The translations under genes were made by a program, and so were the position numbers. From positions 1 to 50,944 of the forward strand of contig WRKU01000009.1 in assembly GCA_009777935.1 (NCBI GenBank): a stretch of DNA of 50,944 nucleotides. Direction: 5' to 3'. This document shows, piece by piece, positions 43,181 through 50,944 of this stretch. The first letter of the stretch is position 1. The number at the start of each line of letters is the position of its first letter. The notes beneath the pieces were generated by a model, which searched no databases, was not told where the DNA came from, and was given only the letters and a program-made list of their open reading frames with translations. The stretch is from Coriobacteriia bacterium. Its GTDB lineage: Bacteria; Actinomycetota; Coriobacteriia; WRKU01.

Positions 43181-44250
43181 GAGCGCGCTCCCTCTGCAGA
43201 ATCTGCATGCACGAGCACCTCGGCGATCTGTACCGCATTGACGGCAGCGCCTTTACGGAGCTGGTCCGATACATTCCAGAACGAGAGCGCATGCGGCGCT
43301 GAAGTATCGATACGAAGCCGCCCAATGAATGTGTCGTCGGTGCCGGTGAGAAAGGCCGGCATGGGGTAGAGCTTTTCGCTCGGGTCGTCCATCATGACGA
43401 TACCAGGTGCGCTCTCAAGTGCCGCACGTATGGCGCTGAGCTCAAACGGTGCCGAAAACTCGACGTTGACCGACTCAGCGTGGCAGCGTAGCACCGGCAC
43501 GCGTACACACGTTGCATTGACGGTCAGCCCGGGTTCGTGCAGGATTTTCTGTGTCTCAACGACCATCTTCCACTCTTCTTTGGTCGAGCCATCGTCAAGG
43601 AAGACATCGATGTGCGGGATGCAGTTAAACGCGATGCGATGCGCAAATTCTTTGGGGTGGAGAGGGCGGTCGGCGAGAAAATCGGCCGTCTGATGGTAGA
43701 GCTCGTCCATCGCCGCTTGGCCAGCCCCGCTCGCCGCCTGATAGGTGGAGACGACCACGCGCTTGAGCGGCGCGACGGTGCGCATAGCGTTAAGCGCTAC
43801 GACAAGCGGAATCGTTGAGCAGTTGGGATTTGCGATAATACCACGATGTGCGAGTGCGTCGGCAGCGTTGACCTCGGGAACAATAAGCGGCACGTCCTCG
43901 TCCATACGAAAGGCCGACGAGTTATCGATGACGACGGCCCCGGCAGCCACGGCTGAGGGCGCAAACTCTTTGCTGATGCCACCACCGGCGCTAAAAAGCG
44001 CGATATCGACACTGGCAAACGAATCGTGCGTCAGCTCCTCTATCGTGACGGAGCCATCGATACTGCCGGGGCCGTTGTAGGGAAGCTGGGCGCCGGCGCT
44101 TCGTGCGCTGGCGAGTGCCTTTACGGTGGCGACAGGAAATGCGCGCTCCTCGAGTGCCAGCAGCATCTCTTGGCCGACGGCACCGGTCGCGCCTACGATG
44201 GCGACGGTAAGGTCGCGCATGCCACTCAGCATGCCACTTGTGCTACTCAT
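43177..44250 (-). CDS. asd: Aspartate-semialdehyde dehydrogenase
   Basis: About 357 residues. The nucleotide-binding start LTVAIVGATGAVGQEML, SAGGGISKEFAPSAV, the catalytic NPNCSTIPLVVAL (active Cys), STYQAASGAGQAAMDEL and the late VRVPVLRCHAESVNVEF all match Asd. It reduces aspartyl phosphate in the lysine, threonine, methionine and diaminopimelate pathway. ATG 44250 overlaps the lysC stop; ATG 44232 and ATG 44220 are alternative starts. Confidence 0.94.
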   Translation of the reverse strand: MSSTSGMLSGMRDLTVAIVGATGAVGQEMLLALEERAFPVATVKALASARSAGAQLPYNGPGSIDGSVTIEELTHDSFASVDIALFSAGGGISKEFAPSAVAAGAVVIDNSSAFRMDEDVPLIVPEVNAADALAHRGIIANPNCSTIPLVVALNAMRTVAPLKRVVVSTYQAASGAGQAAMDELYHQTADFLADRPLHPKEFAHRIAFNCIPHIDVFLDDGSTKEEWKMVVETQKILHEPGLTVNATCVRVPVLRCHAESVNVEFSAPFELSAIRAALESAPGIVMMDDPSEKLYPMPAFLTGTDDTFIGRLRIDTSAPHALSFWNVSDQLRKGAAVNAVQIAEVLVHADSAEGARS

Positions 44251-45460
44251 GGTCGAGTCCAAATGCCGTGTGGAGAGCGCGCACGGCACGCTCGGTGTCA
44301 TCGGTCGCTACCACGACGCTCAGGCGAATCGGCGAGGTGCTGATGAGGTCGATATTGATGTCTTCGTCTGCCAGCGTGCGAAACATCTTTGCGGTGACGC
44401 CGGGGTGCGTACGCATGCCGGCGCCGATGAGGCTAATCTTAGCGATGTTGTCATCGAGCACCCAGGTGCGCGCTCCGACCTTCTGCGCAATGGCATCTAT
44501 CGCGGTCTTGACGCGCTGCAGGTCGTCGTGCGGGGCCGTAAACGAAAGGTCGGTAAGGCCCTCTTCCGAGATATTCTGAATAACCATGTCAACGTTAACG
44601 TTTTCGCGTGCCAACATGTCGAAAATCGTAGCGGCAACGCCCGGTTTATCCTCAAGCCCGCGCAGCGTAACCTTCGCGTCGCTCATATCGTGTACGACCG
44701 ATGAAACGATGGCATTTTCCATAGTAGTCTCCTCATGGGTAACGATGGTGCCCGGCTCGCTCGTAAACGAGCTGCGACAGTGAATGATGGCATCATGGTT
44801 GCGTGCGAACTCGACGCTACGCATGCTGAGCACGCCGGCGCCGCTCGCTGCCATCTCGAGCATCTCTTCGTGGCTGATACGGTCGATTTTCTGTGCGCGT
44901 GGGACGACGCGTGGGTCTGCCGTGTAAACACCATCTACATCGGTGTAGATTTCACACACGTCGGCATCGATGCCGGTTGCAATAGCGGCGGCCGTCGTAT
45001 CGGAGCCACCACGCCCGAGGGTCGTAATCTCACCATCACGCGTGCTGCCCTGAAAGCCCGCCACGATGACGATGTTGTCGGCCGCCAGCGCTTCACGAAT
45101 AGCCGTCGCCTCTATCTCGACGATCTTTGCCTTCGCATGGGCATCATCGGTTACGATACCGACCTGCGGGCCGGTGAAGCTAATGGCGCGCTCGCCAAGC
45201 TCATGGATAGCCATTGCGAGGAGCGCGATGGTGACCTGCTCGCCGGTCGAGAGCAACATGTCGAGCTCGCGCATGCGCGGCGTATCGGTGATGGCGTATG
45301 CCATTTCGGTGAGCTCATCGGTGACGTGGCCCATTGCCGAGACGATAGCTACGACCTCATCGCCGGCCTTTTTGCGTGCGACGAGACGCTCGGCCACAGC
45401 CCGAATCTTTTCAGGCGTAGCTACGCTGGTCCCACCGAATTTAGTCACTACGAGCGCCAC
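44243..45460 (-). CDS. lysC: Aspartate kinase
   Basis: A 405-residue aspartokinase. N-terminal VVTKFGGTSVATPEKI, LSTGEQVTIALLAMAI, TTLGRGGSDTTAAAIA and ADPRVVPRAQKI mark the kinase domain; two C-terminal ACT domains (AKVTLRGLEDKPGVAATIFD, AKISLIGAGMRTHPGVTAKM) are the regulatory part that binds end-product amino acids. First step from aspartate, directly coupled to asd. GTG start at 45460, with an extended -10 promoter about 80 nt upstream. Confidence 0.95.
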   Translation of the reverse strand: MALVVTKFGGTSVATPEKIRAVAERLVARKKAGDEVVAIVSAMGHVTDELTEMAYAITDTPRMRELDMLLSTGEQVTIALLAMAIHELGERAISFTGPQVGIVTDDAHAKAKIVEIEATAIREALAADNIVIVAGFQGSTRDGEITTLGRGGSDTTAAAIATGIDADVCEIYTDVDGVYTADPRVVPRAQKIDRISHEEMLEMAASGAGVLSMRSVEFARNHDAIIHCRSSFTSEPGTIVTHEETTMENAIVSSVVHDMSDAKVTLRGLEDKPGVAATIFDMLARENVNVDMVIQNISEEGLTDLSFTAPHDDLQRVKTAIDAIAQKVGARTWVLDDNIAKISLIGAGMRTHPGVTAKMFRTLADEDINIDLISTSPIRLSVVVATDDTERAVRALHTAFGLDHE

Positions 45461-45542
45461 GGCTCTGCTACCTCACCTCTGTGTAGTCTCGCGCGCATGT
45501 CGACGCACGTCTTATTCATTAAGAAGTATTAATTGCGTGTTC

Positions 45543-45551
45543 ATTGTAGCA
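45543..45551 (-). promoter_or_regulatory. Extended -10 promoter of the lysC operon
   Basis: On the - strand TGC precedes TACAAT (complement at 45543-45548). It gives a leader of about 75 nt before the GTG at 45460. No riboswitch-like structure is evident in the leader by eye. Confidence 0.5.
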
Positions 45552-45632
45552 CAGGCGAGCCCTGCGCGCTTGGCTGCGGTTTCTGGGTGTCGGTTTTTGG
45601 GTCGGTCTTTGGGATATTAGCTTGCTGAGAGT

Positions 45633-45641
45633 TGGTATAAT
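45633..45641 (+). promoter_or_regulatory. Extended -10 promoter of the first surface-protein gene
   Basis: TGG followed by TATAAT (45636-45641), about 77 nt upstream of the ATG at 45718. Unlike the other family members, this copy has no G tract or TTGCGC box upstream. Confidence 0.55.
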
Positions 45642-45717
45642 TTGCTACACTAAAAAAGGTAGTTACGAGCTAGTCAACATAACGCGACATGCGTTTTTTG
45701 CATGAAATGAGGGCAAC

Positions 45718-47842
45718 ATGAGCACAATTGAGAAAACCACACGGGGGGGGGGGGCCATCGCAAAATAGCGTAGAGCCCTCTTCTACGGATACTAACGCGG
45801 CACCAAAAAGTCGCAAGCGTCAAAACACCACCATAGCTATCATAGTTGCACTGCTCCTCCTCCTGCTGGGTGCATTCGCCTGGGGTACGATGCAACGCGC
45901 CATCAATCAGTTTGCCAGTCTAAATACACCACGAGCAGTACTACACGATGAATTCAGGCGAATCGATGCGGCTGAGTGGCAAAAGAGAGTATGGATACAA
46001 AATAGTGGCAACTCACCTTTCATAGCACGCATATCCGCATCTGAGTTTATGCAATGGATTGAAAGTGAGAACTGGGATAGAGGACGCAACATCATAGAAG
46101 GTATTCCTTTTGCTCCTCCCATACCTGAAGCTATAGAGACTACCTTAACTCCCACCCTTGATACAAGCACCTGGGGCGTAGATGGCACTCTTATCGATAC
46201 TCAGACTGCTTGGTTTAACGTCACCCCTGACATGTGGTCGATACGAGGCCTTACTGACTCAGCAAGCCTTACCCAAGCAGCTCCTGCACGTGGACACGCA
46301 GCAGACGGCACTCCTTTCAGTCAGTACTGGGAGTGGGACTCAGATCACCTAACATATAGCGAGTGGACAGCACTCCCTCTCTCACAGCGTTCAAACAAGT
46401 GGGTGTTAGCTGACGATGGCTTTTTCTACTACACATCCGTCATCAGACCCGAGACTAATACGCTTCCCTTAATGACGGGAGTATCTGCCGCCACCGGCTT
46501 TGATCCGCTCAAGCATGCGTTTTACTATGCTATCGACATCCAGATGGAGGTCGTCACCCAAGATGATGTGGGTGCTATGAAAGACGGCACTGTCCCTAGC
46601 AGCGGTACCGATGGCGTGCCTCTTCGTGCTGCATCAACACAAGGTAAGGCTATCCTGGACAGCATTAACTGGACCGCACCCATTATCGGAGGCTTGAGCA
46701 TCAATGGCATCGAGGGCCTTGAGATAACCGTCTCTCAAGGTACACCGGTCACCCTCGAAGTCGATGCCGGTGGCGACCCTAACCTCACCTACCTATGGCA
46801 GACCACTAACTCACCCTGGAACGATGCTCCGGGTACTAACGACGAGACCGAATACATCGTAGACACTACCACCCCGGGCACCTTCGAGTTTAGAGTCCTT
46901 GTCTCTAACTCAGGCAATACACCCGTAGAAAACGACGGACACACCACCATTTCAGATACGATTACCGTAAAGATAGAGCCGTTGCCGCCCACACCGGTCA
47001 CCCCGACGCGTCGTGACTTTGGCCCGGTACAGTTCTTCCGGATAGCTGAGACAACAGTCGGCGGGGTTACCTATGACCTGCTCGTGACACGCTATGTCTA
47101 TGGCTCTAATCCCACGGCAGCTTGGGCGTACGTACAGTTCAATGAGGCGGGTCAGGGTAACTTCTGGCTGACGACTGAGGCCGGCACTGCCAAGTCCGCC
47201 GTTATGGCTGGTATGGACACCTGGTATAACAGTCTTACCGGAGCAGGCCTCGATTCTGGTACCAATAACCTTAAATCGCTTGCGGTGCAGGCCGACTTCA
47301 CCGGCAGCAATACAGGTGCGGGCTCAACACGCACCTTTGGCACCGAGGGCCTGACGGGTCATCCCGACGTGCGCGCTTTGGCAGGCACCACGAATGCTGA
47401 TGTGGCCGCAAACATCGCCTGGATGCAAAATCCGGAAAACTACCCGGAGGCGATCTCGACACCATCGAGCAGAGCAGCAGCGAGTGCCACTTCATCGCCG
47501 AGTACGGGTCAAGGTATCGTGGCATTCCCGCTGTCGGGCAAAGAGATACTGAGCTACTTCACCAATATTGGAACCGGTACTGCTACCGGACCAAGTGTGC
47601 TGGCACCGCTAGCTCATGGTATCGGTGCCAATCACGCTGAGACAACGACAGCGCGCTATTGGTGGTCACGTTCGCGTGGTAGCGCTGCCTCTTTGGCGGG
47701 CTACGTGGCTGTCAATGGTACTGTGCACGGGTCGTGGGGTTACCTGTACAACAATGGTACGTGGGACGGTCCCGATGGTGCTACGATTACTCATACCGAT
47801 TTCGGTCTGCGCCCCGCTCTCTGGGTGAGGCAGGCGCCGTAG
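45718..47842 (+). CDS. Phase-variable surface protein 1 (frame OFF as read)
   Basis: The ATG at 45718 with a good SD (GAGGG) is followed by eight codons and then G12. In this frame translation stops at TAG after 16 codons. With 11 (or 14) G the frame joins an open frame to 47842, giving about 707 residues. The long product has a membrane segment at about 37-55 (IAIIVALLLLLLGAFAW) and then a camelysin/TasA-like part: VLHDEFRRIDAAEW, QKRVWIQNSGNSPFIARIS, and LADDGFFYYTSVIRP. An Ig-like domain follows, and a DUF6273-like C-terminus with WWSRSRGS and FGLRPALWV. TTG at 45728 is already in the long frame but is 15 nt from the SD. Probably exported and exposed on the cell surface; a SipW-type signal is an inference. 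Confidence 0.75.
45743..45754 (+). repeat. G12 contingency tract in surface gene 1
   Basis: Twelve G following CAC, beginning 25 nt after the A of the ATG. One G fewer restores the long frame. Confidence 0.9.
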
Positions 47843-47870
47843 AGGAGGCATCTGCTACACTAGCCAACGC
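47842..47870 (+). repeat. Conserved 29-bp segment after surface genes (copy 1)
   Basis: The same 29 bp occur at 50590-50618, directly after surface gene 2. It begins at or next to the stop codon, so it is part of the unit that was duplicated. Confidence 0.85.
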
Positions 47871-47892
47871 GGCTGCAAGGCTGTAGGAATGA

Positions 47893-48060
47893 GTTACGGC
47901 GCGGCTGAGCAAGTGGTTTTCCGCCGCTCAGTGGCAACACCAGTGGCTGCGGTCTCCGGGTACGACTGCCGCTCAGGCGGCTTACGTGACCAGCAATGGG
48001 ACCGTGACGGGCGGTACTGCCACCAATGCGCTCGGCGTGCGTCCAGACTTACCCGCATGA
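47893..48060 (+). pseudogene. Remnant of a DUF6273-like C-terminus
   Basis: An open frame of 55 codons ending at TGA 48058-48060 and bounded upstream by TGA at 47890. It reads WLRSPGTTAAQAAYVTSNGT and, near the end, NALGVRPDLPA, which corresponds to the DUF6273 end of the intact genes (WWSRSRGS, then FGLRPALWV). No start codon or N-terminal part is present, so it looks like the tail of a lost paralogue or a recombination cassette. Confidence 0.6.
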
Positions 48061-48081
48061 CCCTTCCATGTGAAGTGGACT

Positions 48082-48234
48082 ATGCTAGGGAGTGCGTGTC
48101 AAGTGACACGTAGAGAGCAGGTAAGGGAACTCATATCCTTTCGCGTAGTGCTCGCACAGGGCGCCGGCGAAAAAGGGAAACGCACAGGCTCGGGTGGTCG
48201 CTACGTGTATCGTCTGAGCCTGCGCACATTCTGA
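48082..48234 (+). CDS. Small ORF of unknown function, possibly a gene fragment
   Basis: A 50-codon frame from ATG 48082 (MLGSACQVTRREQVREL at the start, GSGGRYVYRLSLRTF at the end). The basic C-terminus resembles the end of a winged-helix domain, but this is too short to assign. There is no good SD. The last few bases belong to the repeated block shared with 50651 onward. It may be debris between the surface genes. Confidence 0.25.
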   Translation: MLGSACQVTRREQVRELISFRVVLAQGAGEKGKRTGSGGRYVYRLSLRTF

Positions 48235-48279
48235 GTCGAATATATTCACTGACCTGACCTTTTCTGCGCGCCAGCGCCT

Positions 48280-48289
48280 GGGGGGGGGG
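48280..48289 (+). repeat. G10 tract upstream of a promoter
   Basis: Ten G ending 19 bp before the -35 at 48309. It belongs to the same class as the tracts at 109-121 and 50703-50718. Confidence 0.85.
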
Positions 48290-48308
48290 CGATTTTCGCA
48301 TATCTAGG

Positions 48309-48337
48309 TTGCGCAGGCGTGGCGCAGAGGGTATACT
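48309..48337 (+). promoter_or_regulatory. Promoter of surface gene 2
   Basis: -35 TTGCGC (48309-48314), 17 bp, -10 TATACT (48332-48337). About 46 nt later comes the ATG at 48383. The leader GTACGTTTTTCTATGAAATG is shared with the leftward copy at the window start. Confidence 0.75.
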
Positions 48338-48382
48338 AAAGAGTAGCTAATCAAGTACGTTTTTCTATGAAATGAGGGCAAA

Positions 48383-50585
48383 ATGAGCACAATTGAGAAA
48401 ACCACACGGGGGGGGGGGGCCATCGCAAAATAGCGTAGAGCTCTCTTCTACGCGCGCTATCAGTGGCGCAAATCCTACTTCTAACACTACGAATACACCT
48501 CGTACTCGCAAACGTCAAAACACCACCATAGCCATCATAGTTGCCCTACTCTTACTCCTTCTGGGAGCTTTTGCGTGGGGCACCATGCAGCGTGCCATCA
48601 ATCAATTCATGAGCGATAGTGCACCACGTGCCGTACTTCACGACGAATTCAGACGTCTTGATGCTGCCGAGTGGCAAAAGAGAGTATGGGTACAAAACTC
48701 AGGCAACTCACCCTTCATAGCACGCATTTCAGCGGCCGAATTCATGCAATGGATTGAAAGTGAAGACTGGACGCGCGGGCGTAACATCATAGAAGGTATT
48801 CCTTTTGCTGACCCCATTCCGGCAGCTATCGAGACTACTCTTACTCCCACCCTTGATTCAGGCACCTGGGGAGTCGATGGTACTCTCATTGACACCCAAA
48901 CAGCCTGGTTTAATGTCACCGCCGACATGTGGTCTATTCGCGGTCTGACTGACCCGACTAGCCTCACGCAAGCTGCTCCAGCACGCGGACATGCAGCTGA
49001 CGGCACGCCTTTCAGCGAGTATTGGAGCTGGACTCAGCCTCATCTGTTGACCTATGCGCAGTGGCAGACTAACTACACCACCAATCCTTCGGCCAACCTC
49101 GACAAATGGGTGCTTGCCGATGACGGCTACTTCTACTACACCTCCGTTATCCGTCCGGGCGATGCCGATAACGCAAGTCTGCCTTTAATAACCGGCGTGT
49201 TTGCCGCCACCGGCTTCGACCCGCTCAAGCATGCCTTCTACTATGCTATCGACATTCAGATGGAGGTCGTGACCCAAGATGATGTGGGTGCTATGAAAGA
49301 CGGCCTCGTACCTAGCAGTGGCACCGATGGTGTACCTCTTCGTGCAGCTAGCGCGCAAGGTAAAGCTATCCTTGATTCGATTAACTGGAGTTCAGGTCCT
49401 TCCATCGGCGGCTTTAGCATCACCATAAACGGCATCTCTGAAGATGTCAGCAATACTAATCGCACCGTCACTGTGGCTCAAGATGCAAGCCTTACCTTTG
49501 AGGTCAACGCCATCCATCCTACTGGCGGTACCCTCTACTACCAGTGGCAGTTAGAGAACTCTTGGACCGACATCTCTGGTGCCACCAACGCAACCTACAG
49601 TCCACCGACCACCACAGCAGGCTCGGAGAACTATCGCGTACTGGTGTCAACTGAAAGTGACCCGGCAGAGCGCGATGCAAGCAACACGACCGTCTCTGCC
49701 GTTATTACGGTAGAGGTAGAACGACTTCCTGGCATCGGTGGCGATCCTATCGTGATAGGCTCACCGCAGCGTGTCGTTATCGACGGCATCCCGTTTTGGC
49801 GCATCGCTAGTGATGGCGACTATGACCTGATCGTGACCCAATACGTCTACGGCACCAACCCAGCCGTTGACTTTATCGGCAGCGGGGGACCTGTCTTTAA
49901 CACATCGGGAGGTGGCAGCTACTGGCTTTCTAACAGTTCCTCTGGCTCAAGCCCCTCTAACGTATCAAACCTACAGCAAGCGACGGACACGTGGTGGAAT
50001 GCGCTAAGTCCTGCTACGCATCCGGACCTTAACGCATATGCCATCCAAGCTGACTTTGGTAATGCCAGCGGCATCATCACCGGTGTGGTCACAAGTCGCA
50101 ACTTTGGAGTTGAGACCGGCCTTACCACGAATAACGCCGGAAGTATTGCAAACGTGAACTTTACGACCTTCCCACAGGCCCAGTCAAAACCATCGAGCCC
50201 CGTGCGTGCAGCTGCTGCGAACACTACCTCGACAACGGCCGGTCAAGGTATCGTGGCCTTTGCCCTTTCAGGCACTGAGGTAGTGCGTTATTTCCCCAAT
50301 ACCGCTACGGGAGGTAGTGGCGTTGCGACAACAACAACCGACAGCGCACTAGGCCGCATTGGCCGCGGAGCCGGAGCAAATCACGCAGGCACGACGACAG
50401 CCCGCGGTTGGTGGACGCGCTCGCGTGGTGGCTCTGCCACTACGGCGGCCGACGTCTGGACCGATGGTGGTGTGAACGGGTCATGGGGTGACGTGCGCGG
50501 CAATGGCGCGTGGGGCGCTCCCACTGGCGCTTCGCTTACTGGTACCGCTTACGGTCTGCGCCCCGCCCTGTGGGTCAGACGGTGA
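48383..50585 (+). CDS. Phase-variable surface protein 2 (frame OFF as read)
   Basis: The same start as gene 1: SD GAGGG, ATG, eight codons, then G12, with the ATG frame ending at TAG after 16 codons. With 11 G the frame would read through to 50585, giving about 733 residues. The N-terminal 300 residues are closely similar to gene 1 (membrane segment at about 49-67, LHDEFRRLDAAEW, VWVQNSGNSPFIARIS, LADDGYFYYTSVIRPGD). The Ig-like part and the DUF6273-like end (GWWTRSRGGSATTAADVW, YGLRPALWVRR) have diverged more. Surface exposure is inferred from the membrane segment and the domain style. No LPxTG sorting signal is present. Confidence 0.75.
48408..48419 (+). repeat. G12 contingency tract in surface gene 2
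   Basis: Twelve G at the same codon position as in gene 1, and within identical flanks (CCACAC before, CCATCGCAAAATAGCG after). Confidence 0.9.
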
Positions 50586-50589
50586 CGCC

Positions 50590-50618
50590 GAGGAGGCATC
50601 TGCTACACTAGCCAACGC
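50590..50618 (+). repeat. Conserved 29-bp segment after surface genes (copy 2)
   Basis: Identical to 47842-47870. Further on, 50651-50702 is similar to 48229-48279, so the spacer between genes is also repeated. Confidence 0.85.
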
Positions 50619-50702
50619 AGCTGCTACACGCACCATCCGGGCCTTTGCATATTCTGAGTCGAATATATTCACTGAACAGCCCTTTTGTACGCGCTAGCGC
50701 CT

Positions 50703-50718
50703 GGGGGGGGGTGGGGGG
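50703..50718 (+). repeat. Interrupted G tract (G9-T-G6) upstream of a promoter
   Basis: The tract ends 19 bp before the -35 at 50738. The T interruption would be expected to lower slippage compared with a pure run. Confidence 0.85.
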
Positions 50719-50737
50719 ACAATTTCGCGGCTTTTGG

Positions 50738-50766
50738 TTGCGCAGGCGTGGCGCAGAGGGTATACT
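50738..50766 (+). promoter_or_regulatory. Promoter of the third surface gene
   Basis: -35 TTGCGC (50738-50743), 17 bp, -10 TATACT (50761-50766). The leader after it differs from the others until GAAATGAGGGCACAC. Confidence 0.75.
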
Positions 50767-50844
50767 AAAGATAGCAACTTATGTGACATGACATGTTATC
50801 TTTGCGTGGCATCTGCGACGCACGAGCACGAAATGAGGGCACAC

Positions 50845-50944
50845 ATGAACGATAACCACACCCTGCGGGGGGGGGGGGTCTCCACTTTTTGAGGGGGAGC
50901 GGCCCCCTACTGAGCCCATTACCGGCCGCGTTACCGGCCCCGAT
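50845..50944 (+). CDS. Phase-variable surface protein 3 (partial, frame OFF as read)
   Basis: ATG at 50845 after SD GAGGG reads MNDNHTLRGGGVSTF and stops at TGA. G12 starts at 50867. With 11 G the frame stays open to the window end (SPLFEGERPPTEPITG and on). The first codons equal those of the leftward gene at the window start and differ from copies 1 and 2. The rest lies beyond the window, so its domains are unknown. Confidence 0.6.
50867..50878 (+). repeat. G12 contingency tract in surface gene 3
   Basis: Twelve G starting 22 nt after the ATG. It has the same effect on frame as the tracts at 45743 and 48408. Confidence 0.9.

Noticed and set aside
45728-45730. TTG at 45728 as the normal start of surface protein 1
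   Set aside because: It is in the long frame at 12 G but 15 nt from the SD, whereas the ATG at 45718 is ideally spaced. It could allow weak expression and is noted in the gene entry, but it is not the preferred start.

Overview
The window is the replication-origin region of a bacterial chromosome of roughly balanced base composition. The order rpmH - (GHKL gene) - dnaA - dnaN - recF - DUF721/DciA - gyrB - gyrA on the + strand, with rnpA, yidD, yidC, jag, rsmG and two parB genes on the - strand, is the classical oriC neighbourhood. DciA between recF and gyrB, several apparently leaderless genes and frequent extended -10 promoters point to an actinomycetote. My best guess is a host-associated member of the Coriobacteriia, but that is inference from gene order and protein style, not a database match.

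Layout. 1-121: the promoter and first codons of a leftward surface-protein gene whose body lies outside the window. 132-1498: a DUF4143 ATPase preceded by three 23-bp-period repeats. 1506-2664: azlCD amino-acid exporter. 2689-10251 (- strand): addA, addB, a ParB paralogue and parB. 10496-13817 (- strand): rsmG, jag, yidC, yidD, rnpA, rpmH. 13818-16890: two clusters of DnaA boxes surrounding a GHKL-ATPase/HTH gene and dnaA. 16895-24838: dnaN, recF, dciA, gyrB, gyrA and a small membrane-fusion-like protein. 24894-28306: tRNA-Ile, a lipoprotein and a P-type ATPase. 28398-33240: an operon of an AhbC/AhbD/NirJ-type radical SAM protein, an iron/haem-type ABC transporter and ferrochelatase. 33251-34608: a second DUF4143 ATPase behind the same repeats. 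34674-38435: IMP dehydrogenase, thioredoxin-like protein, CcdA, bifunctional nuclease. 38444-40074: an AbiE toxin-antitoxin pair inserted at the 3' end of tRNA-Ala, bounded by 26-bp direct repeats. 40138-45460: glucose-6-phosphate isomerase, then a - strand operon lysC-asd-winged-helix-glycosyltransferase. 45600-50944: a tandem family of large surface proteins.

The most striking system is that surface-protein family. Each gene has a run of 12 G at about codon 9. In all three copies where the tract is visible, the tract puts the SD-supported ATG out of frame with the long downstream reading frame, so all are OFF as read; 11 G would switch them ON. Three copies, including the leftward one at the window start, also carry a second G tract (9 to 13, one interrupted) placed 18 to 19 bp upstream of a near-identical promoter (TTGCGC, 17 bp, TATACT or AATACT). 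The proteins have a camelysin/TasA-like N-terminus with one membrane segment, an Ig-like middle and a DUF6273-like C-terminus. Copies point outward from both sides of the origin region, so the 50 kb is flanked by inverted homologous sequence.

Other notable points are four perfect parS sites with two ParB paralogues and no parA nearby, a helicase-only AddA paired with a nuclease-only AddB, and matching 23-bp-period triple repeats upstream of both DUF4143 genes.
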